In this document: one piece after another, positions 34,588 to 44,117 of the stretch
Numbering within the stretch: position 1 is the stretch's first letter
Layout: every line of letters starts with the position of its first letter
Assembly: GCF_003670275.1 (NCBI RefSeq)
Contig: NZ_QXJF01000001.1
Location: forward strand, 77,420-141,419
Direction of reading: 5' to 3'
DNA: 64,000 nt
Source: Helicobacter labetoulli
GTDB lineage: Bacteria; Campylobacterota; Campylobacteria; Campylobacterales; Helicobacteraceae
Notes under the pieces: generated by a model
The model's input: only the letters and a program-made list of their open reading frames with translations
What the model was told of the DNA's origin: nothing
Databases searched by the model: none
Made by a program: the position numbers and the translations under genes

Positions 34588-35457
34588 TTAAAATACAATT
34601 GTTTTGTTTCCATACACAAAGATTCTATCTTCCAAAGCGAGATTAAGCCCACGAGATAGGACAATTTTTTCAATATCTCGCCCAGCCTTTTGCATATCCT
34701 GCCACGAATAGCTATGATTGATATGTATCACATCTTGGGTGATGATAGGACCCTCATCAAGATTCTCATTGACAAAATGTGCCGTAGCACCGATGAGCTT
34801 CACGCCTCTTTGATGTGCTTGTTTGTAGGGATTAGCCCCGATAAATGCAGGTAAAAAGCTGTGATGAATATTGATAATGCGATTTTCAAAATGTGCAACA
34901 AACTCATTTGTGAGAATCCGCATATACTTTGCCAACACAATATAACTATGATTAAAGCTATTAATACACTCCAAAAGCTTATCTTCGTGTGCTTTGCGAC
35001 TTAACCCCTCTGCGGAAATATGAAAAAAAGGTATCCCAAACTTCATAGCTAAAGGTTTCAACACATCATAATTACTAATAATTGCTTCAACTTGTGCGTT
35101 TAGCTCTCCGCTATCGTGTCTAAGGAGCAAATCCCCAATGCAATGATTTTCTTTCGTGCAAAGGATAATAATCTTTTTTTTACCCACACCTTGAATCTTA
35201 AGTGTGCTGTGTTTGGGCAGAATAGATTCTAGCCTTTCGTGTAAAATCCCATCATCAACCTCGCCACAAGTATGTGTCCGCATAAAAAATCGCTCATTTT
35301 CCTTATCCACATACTCATCATTGCGTTCAATATTTAATCCAAGCTCATACAACACTGATGAGATATGATACACAAGCCCTTTTTTGTCCGGCGCACTAAT
35401 CAATATCACGCGTTCATTATACTTTTCATTAGCTTGAGTAAGATTATGCCCTCTCAT
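34588..35457 (-). CDS. purU: Formyltetrahydrofolate deformylase
   Basis: 289 aa. N-terminal ACT domain (VILISAPDKKGLVYHISSVLYE) and C-terminal formyl-transferase fold with NIHHSFLPAFIGANPY and the GATAHFVNENLDEGPII catalytic segment. It releases formate from 10-formyl-THF to balance one-carbon pools. The ATG overlaps the sppA stop, so the two are coupled. Confidence 0.94.
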   Translation of the reverse strand: MRGHNLTQANEKYNERVILISAPDKKGLVYHISSVLYELGLNIERNDEYVDKENERFFMRTHTCGEVDDGILHERLESILPKHSTLKIQGVGKKKIIILCTKENHCIGDLLLRHDSGELNAQVEAIISNYDVLKPLAMKFGIPFFHISAEGLSRKAHEDKLLECINSFNHSYIVLAKYMRILTNEFVAHFENRIINIHHSFLPAFIGANPYKQAHQRGVKLIGATAHFVNENLDEGPIITQDVIHINHSYSWQDMQKAGRDIEKIVLSRGLNLALEDRIFVYGNKTIVF

Positions 35458-36338
35458 AAAGTAGCCTTGAGTGAAGGAAGTGTCAAAGATAGAATCTTGG
35501 AATTCATAGTATCAAAAAGCTTATCCATATAAGTTTCAAACTTATCCTTTTCAAGCCAAATAAGCTTATCTAGCCCCGCTTTTTGTTGTAATAAATCCAT
35601 TGCCTCTTGCATAGATGCCACCTTATCAATCAAGCCAAGCTCCAAAGCTTTATTAGCAGAAAATACCTTTCCTTCAGCAAAATCGTGATAATCCCTACTC
35701 TTTAGTTGTTCCAGCCTAGCTTGTAATACATCTGTATAAAACATAGCATATTGCTCTTGCAAAAGCTCTTCAAGGAATTTTCTCTCCTCTTTGCTCCATT
35801 GACGCATCATCGTGCCTATCTCTTTATACGCTCCTGCCTTAATGCCCTGCTCTTTTACTCCCACCTTTTGCATAAGCTCTTCAACATTCACACCGCTGAA
35901 AATCACCCCCACAGAGCCTATTAATGCTCCACGATTAGCATAAATTTCACTCGCATACATTCCTGCATAGTAGCTTCCACTCGCCATTGAGCCTTGCACA
36001 TAGGCAATCACGGGCATTTTTTGAGCCAAATCTTTTATCATATCAGCAATTTCAATACTCGCTCCAACTAGCCCACCCGGAGAATCTATCACAAGCAACA
36101 CACCTTTAATATTTTCATTTTCTTTGATTTTTTTCACTCCTTGTGCAAAACTCTCACTCTCATAAATTGGCATTGTAAGATGAAGCTTTGCCGCATTTGG
36201 TGGGTTACTCTCCACTTCATCAACACTTGATAACACCACAAATAGCACAATAAACAAAAAAAGCAACGCCTTAAAGTATTTATTGATAAAATCAAGCGGT
36301 GCAGTAAAAATACGAGCAATATTGCGTAAATCCTCCAT
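35454..36338 (-). CDS. sppA: Signal peptide peptidase SppA, short form
   Basis: 294 aa from the ATG at 36336-36338, which has AAGGAGG directly upstream; the longer frame to 36380 has none. One N-terminal membrane helix, then the S49 domain: VLLVIDSPGGLVGAS, YVQGSMASGSYYAG with the nucleophile serine, and GSVGVIFSGVNVEELMQK. The short form works as an oligomer, with a lysine (about 187, AGAYKEIGTMM) as the general base. It removes leftover signal peptides at the membrane. Confidence 0.93.
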   Translation of the reverse strand: MEDLRNIARIFTAPLDFINKYFKALLFLFIVLFVVLSSVDEVESNPPNAAKLHLTMPIYESESFAQGVKKIKENENIKGVLLVIDSPGGLVGASIEIADMIKDLAQKMPVIAYVQGSMASGSYYAGMYASEIYANRGALIGSVGVIFSGVNVEELMQKVGVKEQGIKAGAYKEIGTMMRQWSKEERKFLEELLQEQYAMFYTDVLQARLEQLKSRDYHDFAEGKVFSANKALELGLIDKVASMQEAMDLLQQKAGLDKLIWLEKDKFETYMDKLFDTMNSKILSLTLPSLKATL

Positions 36339-36357
36339 ATTTTCCTCCTTTAGAATC

Positions 36358-36738
36358 TTAAAGCACGGCAATACACTCAATTTCTACAAGTGCATTTTTG
36401 GGAAGTGTTTTTACTGCAATGGTGCTTCTAGCAGGTTTATGTGAGCCAAAAAACTCCGCATACACAGCATTGAGTGCATTAAAATGCTCCATATCACTCA
36501 AAAAAACACTTGTCTTAATGACTTTTTGCAAACTGCTCCCTGCAGATTCTAAAATAGCTTTAAGATTCTGCAATACTTGTGTGCTTTGAGCGGTAATATC
36601 GCCATCTACAAACTCTCCTTGTGGTGTGAGGGCGATTTGCCCAGAAGTATAGATTAAACCATTATGAACATAGGCTTGAGAATAAGGACCGATGGCTTGG
36701 GGGGCATTTTTAGTGCTGATAGGCTGTGTATTTTCCAT
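36358..36738 (-). CDS. ridA: RidA family reactive-imine deaminase
   Basis: 126 aa. Typical RidA: APQAIGPYSQAYVHNG at the start with the GPYSQ segment, SGQIAL, FLSDMEHFNALNAVYAEFF and the ARSTIAVKTLPKNALVEIECIA tail whose Arg binds the carboxylate. It hydrolyses 2-aminoacrylate and related imines formed by PLP enzymes. It lies 19 bases upstream of sppA. Confidence 0.94.
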   Translation of the reverse strand: MENTQPISTKNAPQAIGPYSQAYVHNGLIYTSGQIALTPQGEFVDGDITAQSTQVLQNLKAILESAGSSLQKVIKTSVFLSDMEHFNALNAVYAEFFGSHKPARSTIAVKTLPKNALVEIECIAVL

Positions 36739-36821
36739 AAAATTCCTTTAAAAATAAAAAACTTGAGATATAATTCTAGCAATTAAATCTAAATCACAAA
36801 TTTCATTTTTAAAGGGTGAGT

Positions 36822-37289
36822 ATGCGTATCAAGGGCGTATTTTTGGCAATGTGTGTGGGCTTTGGTAATATTTTAGCGGATAATATGATTCTTGATTTTG
36901 AGACTATTGAACGCATTGAGCTTAATCTCAAACCCAATCAAACCCTAATGATTGACCATAAAAGGGGTGTGCTGCTTGGTATTATGGAGATTGCACCTAA
37001 TGGCTCAATCAAGCGTTTGCCTATCCCAAAAGAGCTATTAGGCAAAAGTGAAGCCGATGTGATGTGTGGCTCAAAAAGCCAATATGAAAGCAATACAAGT
37101 CATTTTGGCGGTAGCCCCATGACAATTTATCACAAAAATATTAAAGGCAAAGCAAAATCCGCTACAGGCAATGAAAAAGCAATAGAATCTTCATCAAGCG
37201 GGATTAAAAAACGCGAGGGCAACAGAGAATGGGACAAAAGCAAGATTATCTACGAGCAAGAAGAACAAACACTTGATATTTTACGCTAA
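36822..37289 (+). CDS. Hypothetical exported protein
   Basis: 155 aa from the ATG at 36822, with AAAGGG upstream. A signal-peptide-like start (IKGVFLAMCVGFGNILA) is followed by a small compact part (DFETIERIELNLKPNQTLM) and a basic, low-complexity C-terminal half (GKAKSATGNEKAIESSSSGI). Not recognised. It is a single gene pointing away from ridA and towards pycB, with a hairpin after it. Confidence 0.5.
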   Translation: MRIKGVFLAMCVGFGNILADNMILDFETIERIELNLKPNQTLMIDHKRGVLLGIMEIAPNGSIKRLPIPKELLGKSEADVMCGSKSQYESNTSHFGGSPMTIYHKNIKGKAKSATGNEKAIESSSSGIKKREGNREWDKSKIIYEQEEQTLDILR

Positions 37290-37327
37290 ATTTTAGACAA
37301 GTAGAATCTTACGAGCTTGGTGGTTTT

Positions 37328-37360
37328 AAGCAGATTCTTACAATAAACAGAATCTACTTA
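37328..37360. terminator. Hairpin between convergent genes, AGATTCT/AGAATCT arms
   Basis: TAAGCAGATTCT and AGAATCTACTTA pair over 12 positions with one G-U, around TACAATAAAC. It serves the plus-strand hypothetical gene and the minus-strand pycB, whose stop is 13 bases away. Confidence 0.6.
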
Positions 37361-37372
37361 GAGCATAACACA

Positions 37373-39172
37373 TTAGCCAAGTAGCATTATAGCTACATCG
37401 CTTCCTATTTGTATTCCTTGCGTGGCATAAATCTCTTTGACTACGCCATCTATGGGAGCTAGCACTTCATTTTCCATTTTCATCGCCTCTACAATCGCTA
37501 GAGTATCGCCAAGCTTCACCTTATCACCCACTTGCACCTTAAGCTTTGTGAGTGTGCCGGGCATTGGAGACTTAGCGTGTCCGGGAGCTGTGGCTTGTGG
37601 CAATGCCCCTGCCTTTTGCTCTTTGTGAATCTTAGCTTCAAGCGATGTATCCACACTTTCTACAAAAACTTCCTTGAGCTCCCCATCTACGCGGATAAAA
37701 AACGGACGCACTTCATCAGTTTTCTCCCCACTGCCCTCCACTTTAATTTCATAATGCTCACCATTAACAACGATGTTAAACTCCTTAGGCAGCTTACTAT
37801 CGCATTTTTCCTCAAAACATTCTAATGGTTCAGGTTTTAACGCATTGGCATTACGCTCACGCAAAAATGTCGCGGCGATATTACCAAAAATAGCAAAAGA
37901 AATTACATCGTGTGGGGTTTTTGCAAACTCTACTGAATCTTGCCTTGCTTTCTCTAGCTCTGGCTGCAATAAATCCGCCGGACGCACATTTATGATTTTC
38001 TCCCCCTCACCTAGCACTTTTTTGACTAAAGATTCATTTAATGATGCGGGTGTGCGTCCATACAAGCCCTTAATAACATTACGCGTTTCTGTGGTAATGG
38101 TCTTATACCGCTCACCCATTAGCACATTAAGCACTGCTTGTGTCCCTACGATTTGACTTGAAGGCGTTACCAAAGGCACATAGCCAAAGTCCGCTCTCAC
38201 CTTTGGAATCTCACTCATCACAGAATCCATTCTATCAAGGGCATTTTGCTCTTTTAGCTGATTTGCCATATTTGAAATCATACCGCCGGGAATCTGGCTT
38301 AACAAAACGCGTGTATCAATTTGATTATATTGAGATTCAAACTTTTTATATTTTCTGCGGTTTTTACGCAAAATCTCCGCTGCCCTCTCCATTGGCTCTA
38401 GCTCTAAGCCACTATCCCACTTTCTCCCTTGCAGTGTGGCGACCATTGACTGCGTACAAGGGTGGCTTGTGCCTTCGCTCAAAGCAGAATTTGCCAAATC
38501 TAGCACATCAACACCAGCTTCGACTGCCTTTAAATGTGAGCCAAAGGCAAATCCAGCCGTTGAATGCGTATGCAAACTCAAACTCACACCTAGTTCCTCT
38601 TTAAGTGCCTTGACCAAATCATAGGCTACAAAAGGTGTCAAAAGCCCTGCCATATCTTTAATAGCAATAGAATCACAGCCCATTTTCACTAGCTCTTTAG
38701 CGTATTCCACAAAACTCTGTATTGTATGCACCGGTGAAGTTGTGTAGCAAATCGCCCCTTGTGCGTGCTTGCCATATTTTTTTACAGATTCAATAGAAGT
38801 TTTGAGATTCCTAGCATCATTAAATGCATCAAAGATTCTAAAAATATCCATTCCAGCTTGAGCAGATAGCTTGACAAACTCTTCTACCACATCATCAGCA
38901 TAATGCCGATAGCCGATGAGATTCTGCCCTCGTAAAAGCATTTGCAAAGGCGTTTTCACACAGACTTTTTTAAAAGCATACAAACGCTCAAAAGGATCTT
39001 CTTTCAAATACCGCAAACAAGTATCATAAGTCGCCCCACCCCAAACTTCCAAACTATGAAACCCAACAGAATCAAAAATCTCCGCCGCTTGGATTAAATC
39101 CTCTGTCCGCATACGCGTAGCTAAAAGTGATTGATGTCCATCTCTTAAGCTATTTTCTGTGATTTTTATCAT
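37373..39172 (-). CDS. pycB: Pyruvate carboxylase subunit B / oxaloacetate decarboxylase alpha
   Basis: 599 aa from the ATG at 39170-39172. The HMGL-like carboxyltransferase domain opens ITENSLRDGHQSLLATRMRT and contains the metal-site segment LSLHTHSTAGFA; a conserved middle domain follows and the C-terminus is a biotinyl domain with AIVEAMKMENE. With a separate PycA biotin carboxylase (not in the window) it would make oxaloacetate from pyruvate. No membrane partners of a sodium pump are adjacent, which favours the carboxylase reading. Confidence 0.88.
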   Translation of the reverse strand: MIKITENSLRDGHQSLLATRMRTEDLIQAAEIFDSVGFHSLEVWGGATYDTCLRYLKEDPFERLYAFKKVCVKTPLQMLLRGQNLIGYRHYADDVVEEFVKLSAQAGMDIFRIFDAFNDARNLKTSIESVKKYGKHAQGAICYTTSPVHTIQSFVEYAKELVKMGCDSIAIKDMAGLLTPFVAYDLVKALKEELGVSLSLHTHSTAGFAFGSHLKAVEAGVDVLDLANSALSEGTSHPCTQSMVATLQGRKWDSGLELEPMERAAEILRKNRRKYKKFESQYNQIDTRVLLSQIPGGMISNMANQLKEQNALDRMDSVMSEIPKVRADFGYVPLVTPSSQIVGTQAVLNVLMGERYKTITTETRNVIKGLYGRTPASLNESLVKKVLGEGEKIINVRPADLLQPELEKARQDSVEFAKTPHDVISFAIFGNIAATFLRERNANALKPEPLECFEEKCDSKLPKEFNIVVNGEHYEIKVEGSGEKTDEVRPFFIRVDGELKEVFVESVDTSLEAKIHKEQKAGALPQATAPGHAKSPMPGTLTKLKVQVGDKVKLGDTLAIVEAMKMENEVLAPIDGVVKEIYATQGIQIGSDVAIMLLG

Positions 39173-39277
39173 TGCCTTCACCTTATATTTGAAATTGCAC
39201 CTTGCCTTTGGACTACACGATGTCTAGCAAAATGCTAGGATTGTATCGCATTTGATATTATAAAAAGTAAAATCCCT

Positions 39278-40024
39278 TTAGGATATGACCTCATAAGTTA
39301 AGATTGTAGCATTTTCAAACGCTTTTTTGTCGCATAAACTCAACTCATCAAATGCCAAATGCTCTAGCTCCCTACTAGAATCCACTCCTTTTTGAGCCAC
39401 CACCCTCGCATAAATTCCGCGATAGTGTTTAGCATAATGGCTCACTCTCTTGCCATTTTTTAAAAACACCACTTGTGTGTAATGCTTGCATTTGCCCACT
39501 TGATATACCTTGAGATACGCCTCTGCACGCAAATCCAGCACTTCATCTTGCTCTAAAAGCCCATCAATATTTGGCTTAAGATTCTTATATAATGTTTTTA
39601 GGGCAAATGCCCCCTTGCCCTTGCCTTGATGGAGATTATAATAAGGCAAAAGTGTACCTGCTCTAACCATTCCAAACAAATTACTAAAAATATAAAGATG
39701 TTCCCGCATATATGCCATTGCTTGAGAATCTAAGCTCTCAAAATTTAAAGCTTTATACCCCACGCCATTATAAAGCCTTATGGCTTCAATACACGGGGAG
39801 CTAAGGCAGTTTTGTGCTAGAGCCAACTCATCTAGGTCTAATTTTTTACTGCCAAAAAGTGTGGCAATCTCACTCTCATCACCACTTTGCAAAAATGCCA
39901 CATATTCTTTTACCGCTAAAGATATGGCACTAGATTGTGTTTGAAATACTTGTGAATCCCCACTTTGCGATGTTCTATCACTTGGAATTATCTTGCCTTC
40001 ACTTGGGCTAAATAGAATCTTCAT
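39278..40024 (-). CDS. yaaA: YaaA family peroxide-stress protein
   Basis: 248 aa, DUF328/YaaA family: MKILFSPSEGK at the start, YNGVGYKALNF in the middle, and RVSHYAKHYRGIYARVV near the end. In E. coli YaaA lowers free iron during peroxide stress. Its ATG overlaps the stop of the lipoprotein gene upstream. Confidence 0.88.
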   Translation of the reverse strand: MKILFSPSEGKIIPSDRTSQSGDSQVFQTQSSAISLAVKEYVAFLQSGDESEIATLFGSKKLDLDELALAQNCLSSPCIEAIRLYNGVGYKALNFESLDSQAMAYMREHLYIFSNLFGMVRAGTLLPYYNLHQGKGKGAFALKTLYKNLKPNIDGLLEQDEVLDLRAEAYLKVYQVGKCKHYTQVVFLKNGKRVSHYAKHYRGIYARVVAQKGVDSSRELEHLAFDELSLCDKKAFENATILTYEVIS

Positions 40025-41193
40025 TTAAGCTCTTGTGGCAATGCCAACACTTCATTAATAATGGGCGTATAAACAGAATCTGCTCTTAGTATTTCCCCCA
40101 ACTGCCCACGCCCCTTTATACCCAAATCTTCAGGGCTAACAACCACGCGTATAAAACCACTCGCATAAGGGGCAATCTCATAAGGCTGCCATATCATCAC
40201 AATTCCCGCCCTAGTTATAAAAAATAAATTAGTCATTTGCCTTAAGGGCAAAGATTCACCAAAAAGCTCATCTTTTTGCGCCTCTAGCTTTTTGCTTAGC
40301 AAAGCTAGAATCTTATCCTCTTTACTCATATCAAACACATCTTCAATCTTATTTGAAAGCTCCTTGCCACTCTGCAGTGAAAAGCTACGGAATGCAATCT
40401 CGGTATTGCCGTGCGCCCCACCCTCATAGGTATATTCACTTTGCCTAAAGGTAATGATTTTTGTCCTAGCTACAACTTCTATATTGCTATCATACTCGCT
40501 ATTAAAGATCAATCCCCCGCCATCTTGTGTGAGCTGACTAAAGCTATCTTGTAGCTCTTTTTTTAGGCTATTTATAAGACTTTGTTTATCTTTTGCTCCA
40601 TTATTCAAAGCTAAATTTAGATTCTCAATTGCCTCTTGTGGAATCTTATTGTTTTGTGGAATAAAGGCTTTTGTGATACTTTTTATATATTCCACATTTT
40701 GCCCTTCAATAATCTCACTTGTCTTAAAGCTCTCTGTAAAAAAATCAACCTCATACAGCTCACAGCTCTCACATACCTTAAAGGCAAACTCCTTGCCCTT
40801 TAGCTCACCCTCCGCATTCCACACGCCCTTTAGCACCAATGCTTGAGACTCTAGCCCAGTTTCAACCTGTGAGAGTGAAAAATGCGAAGTCTCATCATTA
40901 TCCGTTAGAGTAATGTCTATAACCAATACTCCATTTATTCTATTAAGATACATATTCACAGCCTTGTGCTGACTACCAACAATACCAAAGGCGACATAGA
41001 ATCTTCGCTCGTTTGGCAATAGCCCAAGCATTTGGCTAAACTCACTCTCGCTGCGGACTTTTAGCACAAGAGGGTGCTTATCCTGATTTATGCTAGATTC
41101 TTCTTTTTTAGAATCCGTGCTATCCCCACAGCCAACAAACATTACTCCACCAAGTAGCAAAGCAACACCACAAGCAAAAAGATACTTTTTCAT
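40021..41193 (-). CDS. Lipoprotein with RsiV-like (DUF3298) domain
   Basis: 390 aa from the ATG at 41191-41193 with GGGAAG upstream; the earlier in-frame start overlaps the cytochrome gene. A lipobox VMFVGC shows a lipid-anchored export. The C-terminal region (EYTYEGGAHGNTEI, FSLQSGKELSNKIEDVF) is the DUF3298/RsiV module. Function unknown; similar modules bind cell-wall ligands such as lysozyme in RsiV, but no sigma factor is nearby. Confidence 0.7.
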   Translation of the reverse strand: MKKYLFACGVALLLGGVMFVGCGDSTDSKKEESSINQDKHPLVLKVRSESEFSQMLGLLPNERRFYVAFGIVGSQHKAVNMYLNRINGVLVIDITLTDNDETSHFSLSQVETGLESQALVLKGVWNAEGELKGKEFAFKVCESCELYEVDFFTESFKTSEIIEGQNVEYIKSITKAFIPQNNKIPQEAIENLNLALNNGAKDKQSLINSLKKELQDSFSQLTQDGGGLIFNSEYDSNIEVVARTKIITFRQSEYTYEGGAHGNTEIAFRSFSLQSGKELSNKIEDVFDMSKEDKILALLSKKLEAQKDELFGESLPLRQMTNLFFITRAGIVMIWQPYEIAPYASGFIRVVVSPEDLGIKGRGQLGEILRADSVYTPIINEVLALPQELK

Positions 41194-41219
41194 TTTCTTC
41201 CCTTTAATAGATTCTATCT

Positions 41220-41603
41220 CTACCAGCCTCGTGCGATAGCGTGGCAGCTCACACACCCAGAGAGAATCCGCCCATACACATCAGCACTTTTCATCATTTC
41301 ATCTTGTTTCAAAAATCGCTCTAACACCTCAATATTTTCAGCACTCCTATCCACAATCCTGCTTACGACATTGATATTTCGCCTTTGTGTCGCACCAAGA
41401 TAGGTATTTGGGTCTGTGCGTTGAAGCTCTTTGTTTAAAGCCTTAAACTCCGCCAACCCATCATTAATCCACTCTTTTTTGTTATACAAAAAGCCCTTTT
41501 CCATTTGATTCATCGCATATTCCATATTTTGCATAATATGCACTAAAGAGCTTTGAGCAAAAGCCCCGCACACTAAGATTCCACAAATCCACAAGATTTT
41601 CAT
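41220..41603 (-). CDS. Small periplasmic c-type cytochrome, C-terminal heme site
   Basis: 127 aa from the ATG at 41601-41603 (GGAG upstream). A signal peptide (ILWICGILVCGAFA) is followed by a mostly helical body and a single CVSCH motif nine residues from the end. Heme attachment close to the C-terminus is the arrangement of class II (cytochrome c'-like four-helix) proteins. A longer frame to 41696 overlaps yggS and is not favoured. Electron transfer or gas binding is possible. Confidence 0.75.
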   Translation of the reverse strand: MKILWICGILVCGAFAQSSLVHIMQNMEYAMNQMEKGFLYNKKEWINDGLAEFKALNKELQRTDPNTYLGATQRRNINVVSRIVDRSAENIEVLERFLKQDEMMKSADVYGRILSGCVSCHAIARGW

Positions 41604-41616
41604 TCTCCACTCCTTT

Positions 41617-42297
41617 TTATAGCTTTGTTTCAAATAGCTTTGAGCCGATACGCACGAGATTTGCCCCATAAGCAATGGCAATTTCAAAATCCCCACTCAT
41701 TCCCATAGAGAGAATCTTCGCTCCCCTATCCTGCAAGGAATGAAAAATATCGCTCGTTTTTTGAAAACTTTTTTCAATCTCGCTACGATTTGGGCTATTT
41801 GCCCCGATACACATCACCCCTTCCATAATGAGATTAGGACAGACTGACAAAATCTCTTCATACACTTCTTTAGCAGCTTCCACACTCACGCCGCTTTTAC
41901 TTTCCTCATTTGCCGCATTTATTTGCAATAATGCCCTAACTTTTGCTTCTCCTAAATGCGTTTGCAAACGCTTTTGAATAGCTTGAGCAGTCTTTAGAGA
42001 ATCCACACTATGAATAAGGCTAGGCTTTAAAGCCAAGAGTGCATTTATCTTATTTTCCTGCAACTTCCCTATAAAATGCCACTCCAAAGGCACATCATCA
42101 AGTGCTTCAGCCTTTAAGCGTAAGTCTTGCACCTTATTTTCACCAAATGCCCTTTGTCCGCACTCATACAACGCCCTAATAGAATCCACACTTTGATACT
42201 TACTCACCGCCACAAGTGAAATGATTTGATGTGCGTCATAAGCTAAACGCGCCCTTTCAATCCGCCGCAAGATTCGTTCAAGTTGTAAAGCTAACAT
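41617..42297 (-). CDS. YggS/PLPBP family PLP homeostasis protein
   Basis: 226 aa, fold-type III PLP barrel: ISLVAVSKYQS with the PLP lysine, FGENKVQDL, EWHFIGKLQENK, IHSVDSL and LSMGMSGDFEIAIAYGANLVRIGSKLF. It buffers free PLP and amino-acid pools. In the same orientation as rseP (14-base gap). Confidence 0.92.
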   Translation of the reverse strand: MLALQLERILRRIERARLAYDAHQIISLVAVSKYQSVDSIRALYECGQRAFGENKVQDLRLKAEALDDVPLEWHFIGKLQENKINALLALKPSLIHSVDSLKTAQAIQKRLQTHLGEAKVRALLQINAANEESKSGVSVEAAKEVYEEILSVCPNLIMEGVMCIGANSPNRSEIEKSFQKTSDIFHSLQDRGAKILSMGMSGDFEIAIAYGANLVRIGSKLFETKL

Positions 42298-42311
42298 TTT
42301 TTCCCCTTATT

Positions 42312-43391
42312 TTATGCTAAAAGCCGAAAAATATCATTATACAGCCCAAGCAGCATTAGTCCTAACAACACCGCCCAACCACAAAGCGTGAGATAATACG
42401 CCACATTCTCACTTGGAGCTTTTTTCATAATAACTTCATACAGATTAAATAAAATATGCCCTCCATCAAGAGCGGGAATTGGCAGAAGATTTAGGATTCC
42501 AAGATTCACAGAGATTAAGGCTACTAGCCAAAGTAGTTGCGTTATCTCCCCCTTCATCAATCCTTCTTGTGAAGCTAAGCCAATCACAGAGACAATGCTT
42601 ACCACCCCGCCAACTTCACTGCTAGGCACTACTCCGCTTATAAGCTTTATAATACTTTGTGCGATAAGCGTGCTTGCCTTGATACTCTCATCTATGCCAA
42701 ATATAATAGAATCTAGCCCCTTGTAATGCACCATTCCCACCGCCCCAGCACTTCTTACACCAATAATTTTACGGACAATATTTTCTCTAAAAATATTTTG
42801 AGCCTCCTGCTCTATGGACAAAACACGCACACTCACATTTTCCTTTAATGCCCCCTGCCCCCTTTGAAGTGTGAGCTCTAATTCCCCTTGAGATTCTACA
42901 ACCGCAGAATCTAGCTCCTCCCAAGTCTTAATGCCCTTGCCATTTATCGCTACAATAACATCTCCTGCCCTTATCCCAGCTTGAGCAGCAGGATAGTTTT
43001 CCTTTACTTCTCCAACCACAGGCAATAAGCTTACTTTCCCTAAAAGCCCCACCGCCACATACAGCAAAAACGCCAAAAAGAGATTAAAAAATGGACCAGC
43101 AAGTAAAATCGCTATACGCTGCCAAGGCGACTTAGAAAGATAGGAATCCGCTTCATAATTTTTTAGCTTAGGGTTACTATCATCTTGCCCTTTGAGTTTG
43201 ACATAGCCTCCTAGTGGGATAGCTGATAAGGCATATTGTGTTTGCCCAAACCGCCACGAGAGAAGCTTTTTACCAAAGCCTATGCTAAAGACTTCTACCC
43301 TTACACCACAGATTCTAGCGACCATAAAATGCCCTAGCTCGTGAAAAAACACAAGAAATGAAAGGATTAAAAGAGCGATAAAAATACTCAT
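42312..43391 (-). CDS. rseP: Site-2 protease RseP
   Basis: 359 aa. HELGHF at about residue 18-23 in the first helix, a single PDZ domain (AAQAGIRAGDVIVAINGKGI), and NLLPIPALDGGH near the C-terminus with the third zinc ligand. It cuts membrane-embedded substrates such as anti-sigma factors and signal-peptide remnants. Its start overlaps the pgsA stop. Confidence 0.95.
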   Translation of the reverse strand: MSIFIALLILSFLVFFHELGHFMVARICGVRVEVFSIGFGKKLLSWRFGQTQYALSAIPLGGYVKLKGQDDSNPKLKNYEADSYLSKSPWQRIAILLAGPFFNLFLAFLLYVAVGLLGKVSLLPVVGEVKENYPAAQAGIRAGDVIVAINGKGIKTWEELDSAVVESQGELELTLQRGQGALKENVSVRVLSIEQEAQNIFRENIVRKIIGVRSAGAVGMVHYKGLDSIIFGIDESIKASTLIAQSIIKLISGVVPSSEVGGVVSIVSVIGLASQEGLMKGEITQLLWLVALISVNLGILNLLPIPALDGGHILFNLYEVIMKKAPSENVAYYLTLCGWAVLLGLMLLGLYNDIFRLLA

Positions 43392-43933
43392 ACATTTATA
43401 CTTTTAACATATTTTATTGTGTAATCCGCCCCAGAATACAATGTGAGCACCACCGCAACCCATAGCAAAACTTCTCCGCCCGAAAAAAAATCCGCTAACA
43501 AAAAGCCAACAGCCGCAATCTGTGCACCCGTTTTATACTTCCCACTTGCACTTGCTGCTACACTTGCTCCACTCCCAGCAATAATCACCCTTAGCCCCGT
43601 AATAAAAAACTCCCTAGAGAGAATCAAAAACACCGCCCAAGGCGAAGCCCTATCCAAAATCAGCAACGCAATAAAAGCCGATAAAATCAGCATTTTATCC
43701 GCCAATGGGTCAAATACCTCTCCAAAACGCGAATGCACCCTATATTCCCTCGCTATATATCCATCAAAAAAATCTGTCAATGACGCCACACAAAAAATCA
43801 AGCAGGTAAGATAATTTACCCAGCTTTTATCCACAAAATCGGGCAAAATCACATCATAATGCAAAGCAATAAAAAGTAGCAAAACCGCTAGAAAAATCCT
43901 TGAAATGCTTAATATATTAGGCAAATGCTTCAC
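43388..43933 (-). CDS. pgsA: CDP-diacylglycerol-glycerol-3-phosphate 3-phosphatidyltransferase
   Basis: 181 aa, multi-pass. The CDP-alcohol phosphotransferase signature D-G...AR...G...D...D is visible in SLTDFFDGYIAREYRVHSRF and GEVFDPLADKML. First step to phosphatidylglycerol. Coupled to rseP. Confidence 0.94.
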   Translation of the reverse strand: MKHLPNILSISRIFLAVLLLFIALHYDVILPDFVDKSWVNYLTCLIFCVASLTDFFDGYIAREYRVHSRFGEVFDPLADKMLILSAFIALLILDRASPWAVFLILSREFFITGLRVIIAGSGASVAASASGKYKTGAQIAAVGFLLADFFSGGEVLLWVAVVLTLYSGADYTIKYVKSINV

Positions 43934-44030
43934 TTTATGTCCTTTGTCTTTGTGAATCTTGATAAAATATGCGGAAAAATTAGGTCAGATTCTACAACGG
44001 ATTGTTTAACTTAACACAAAACCAAGCAAA

Positions 44031-44076
44031 AGTTATATAAGAGTTATACAAGAATTATACGAGTTTTTGCTACAAT
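44031..44076 (+). promoter_or_regulatory. Three tandem 11-mers and -10 box before corA
   Basis: AGTTATATAAG, AGTTATACAAG and AATTATACGAG follow each other without gap (44031-44063), then TACAAT at 44071-44076, about 42 bases before the corA ATG. The 11-base spacing fits the periodic AT pattern known upstream of epsilonproteobacterial -10 boxes, or an operator on one face of the helix. Confidence 0.5.
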
Positions 44077-44117
44077 CACAACATTTTACAACCACAACAA
44101 AATCAAAGGATAAGGCG

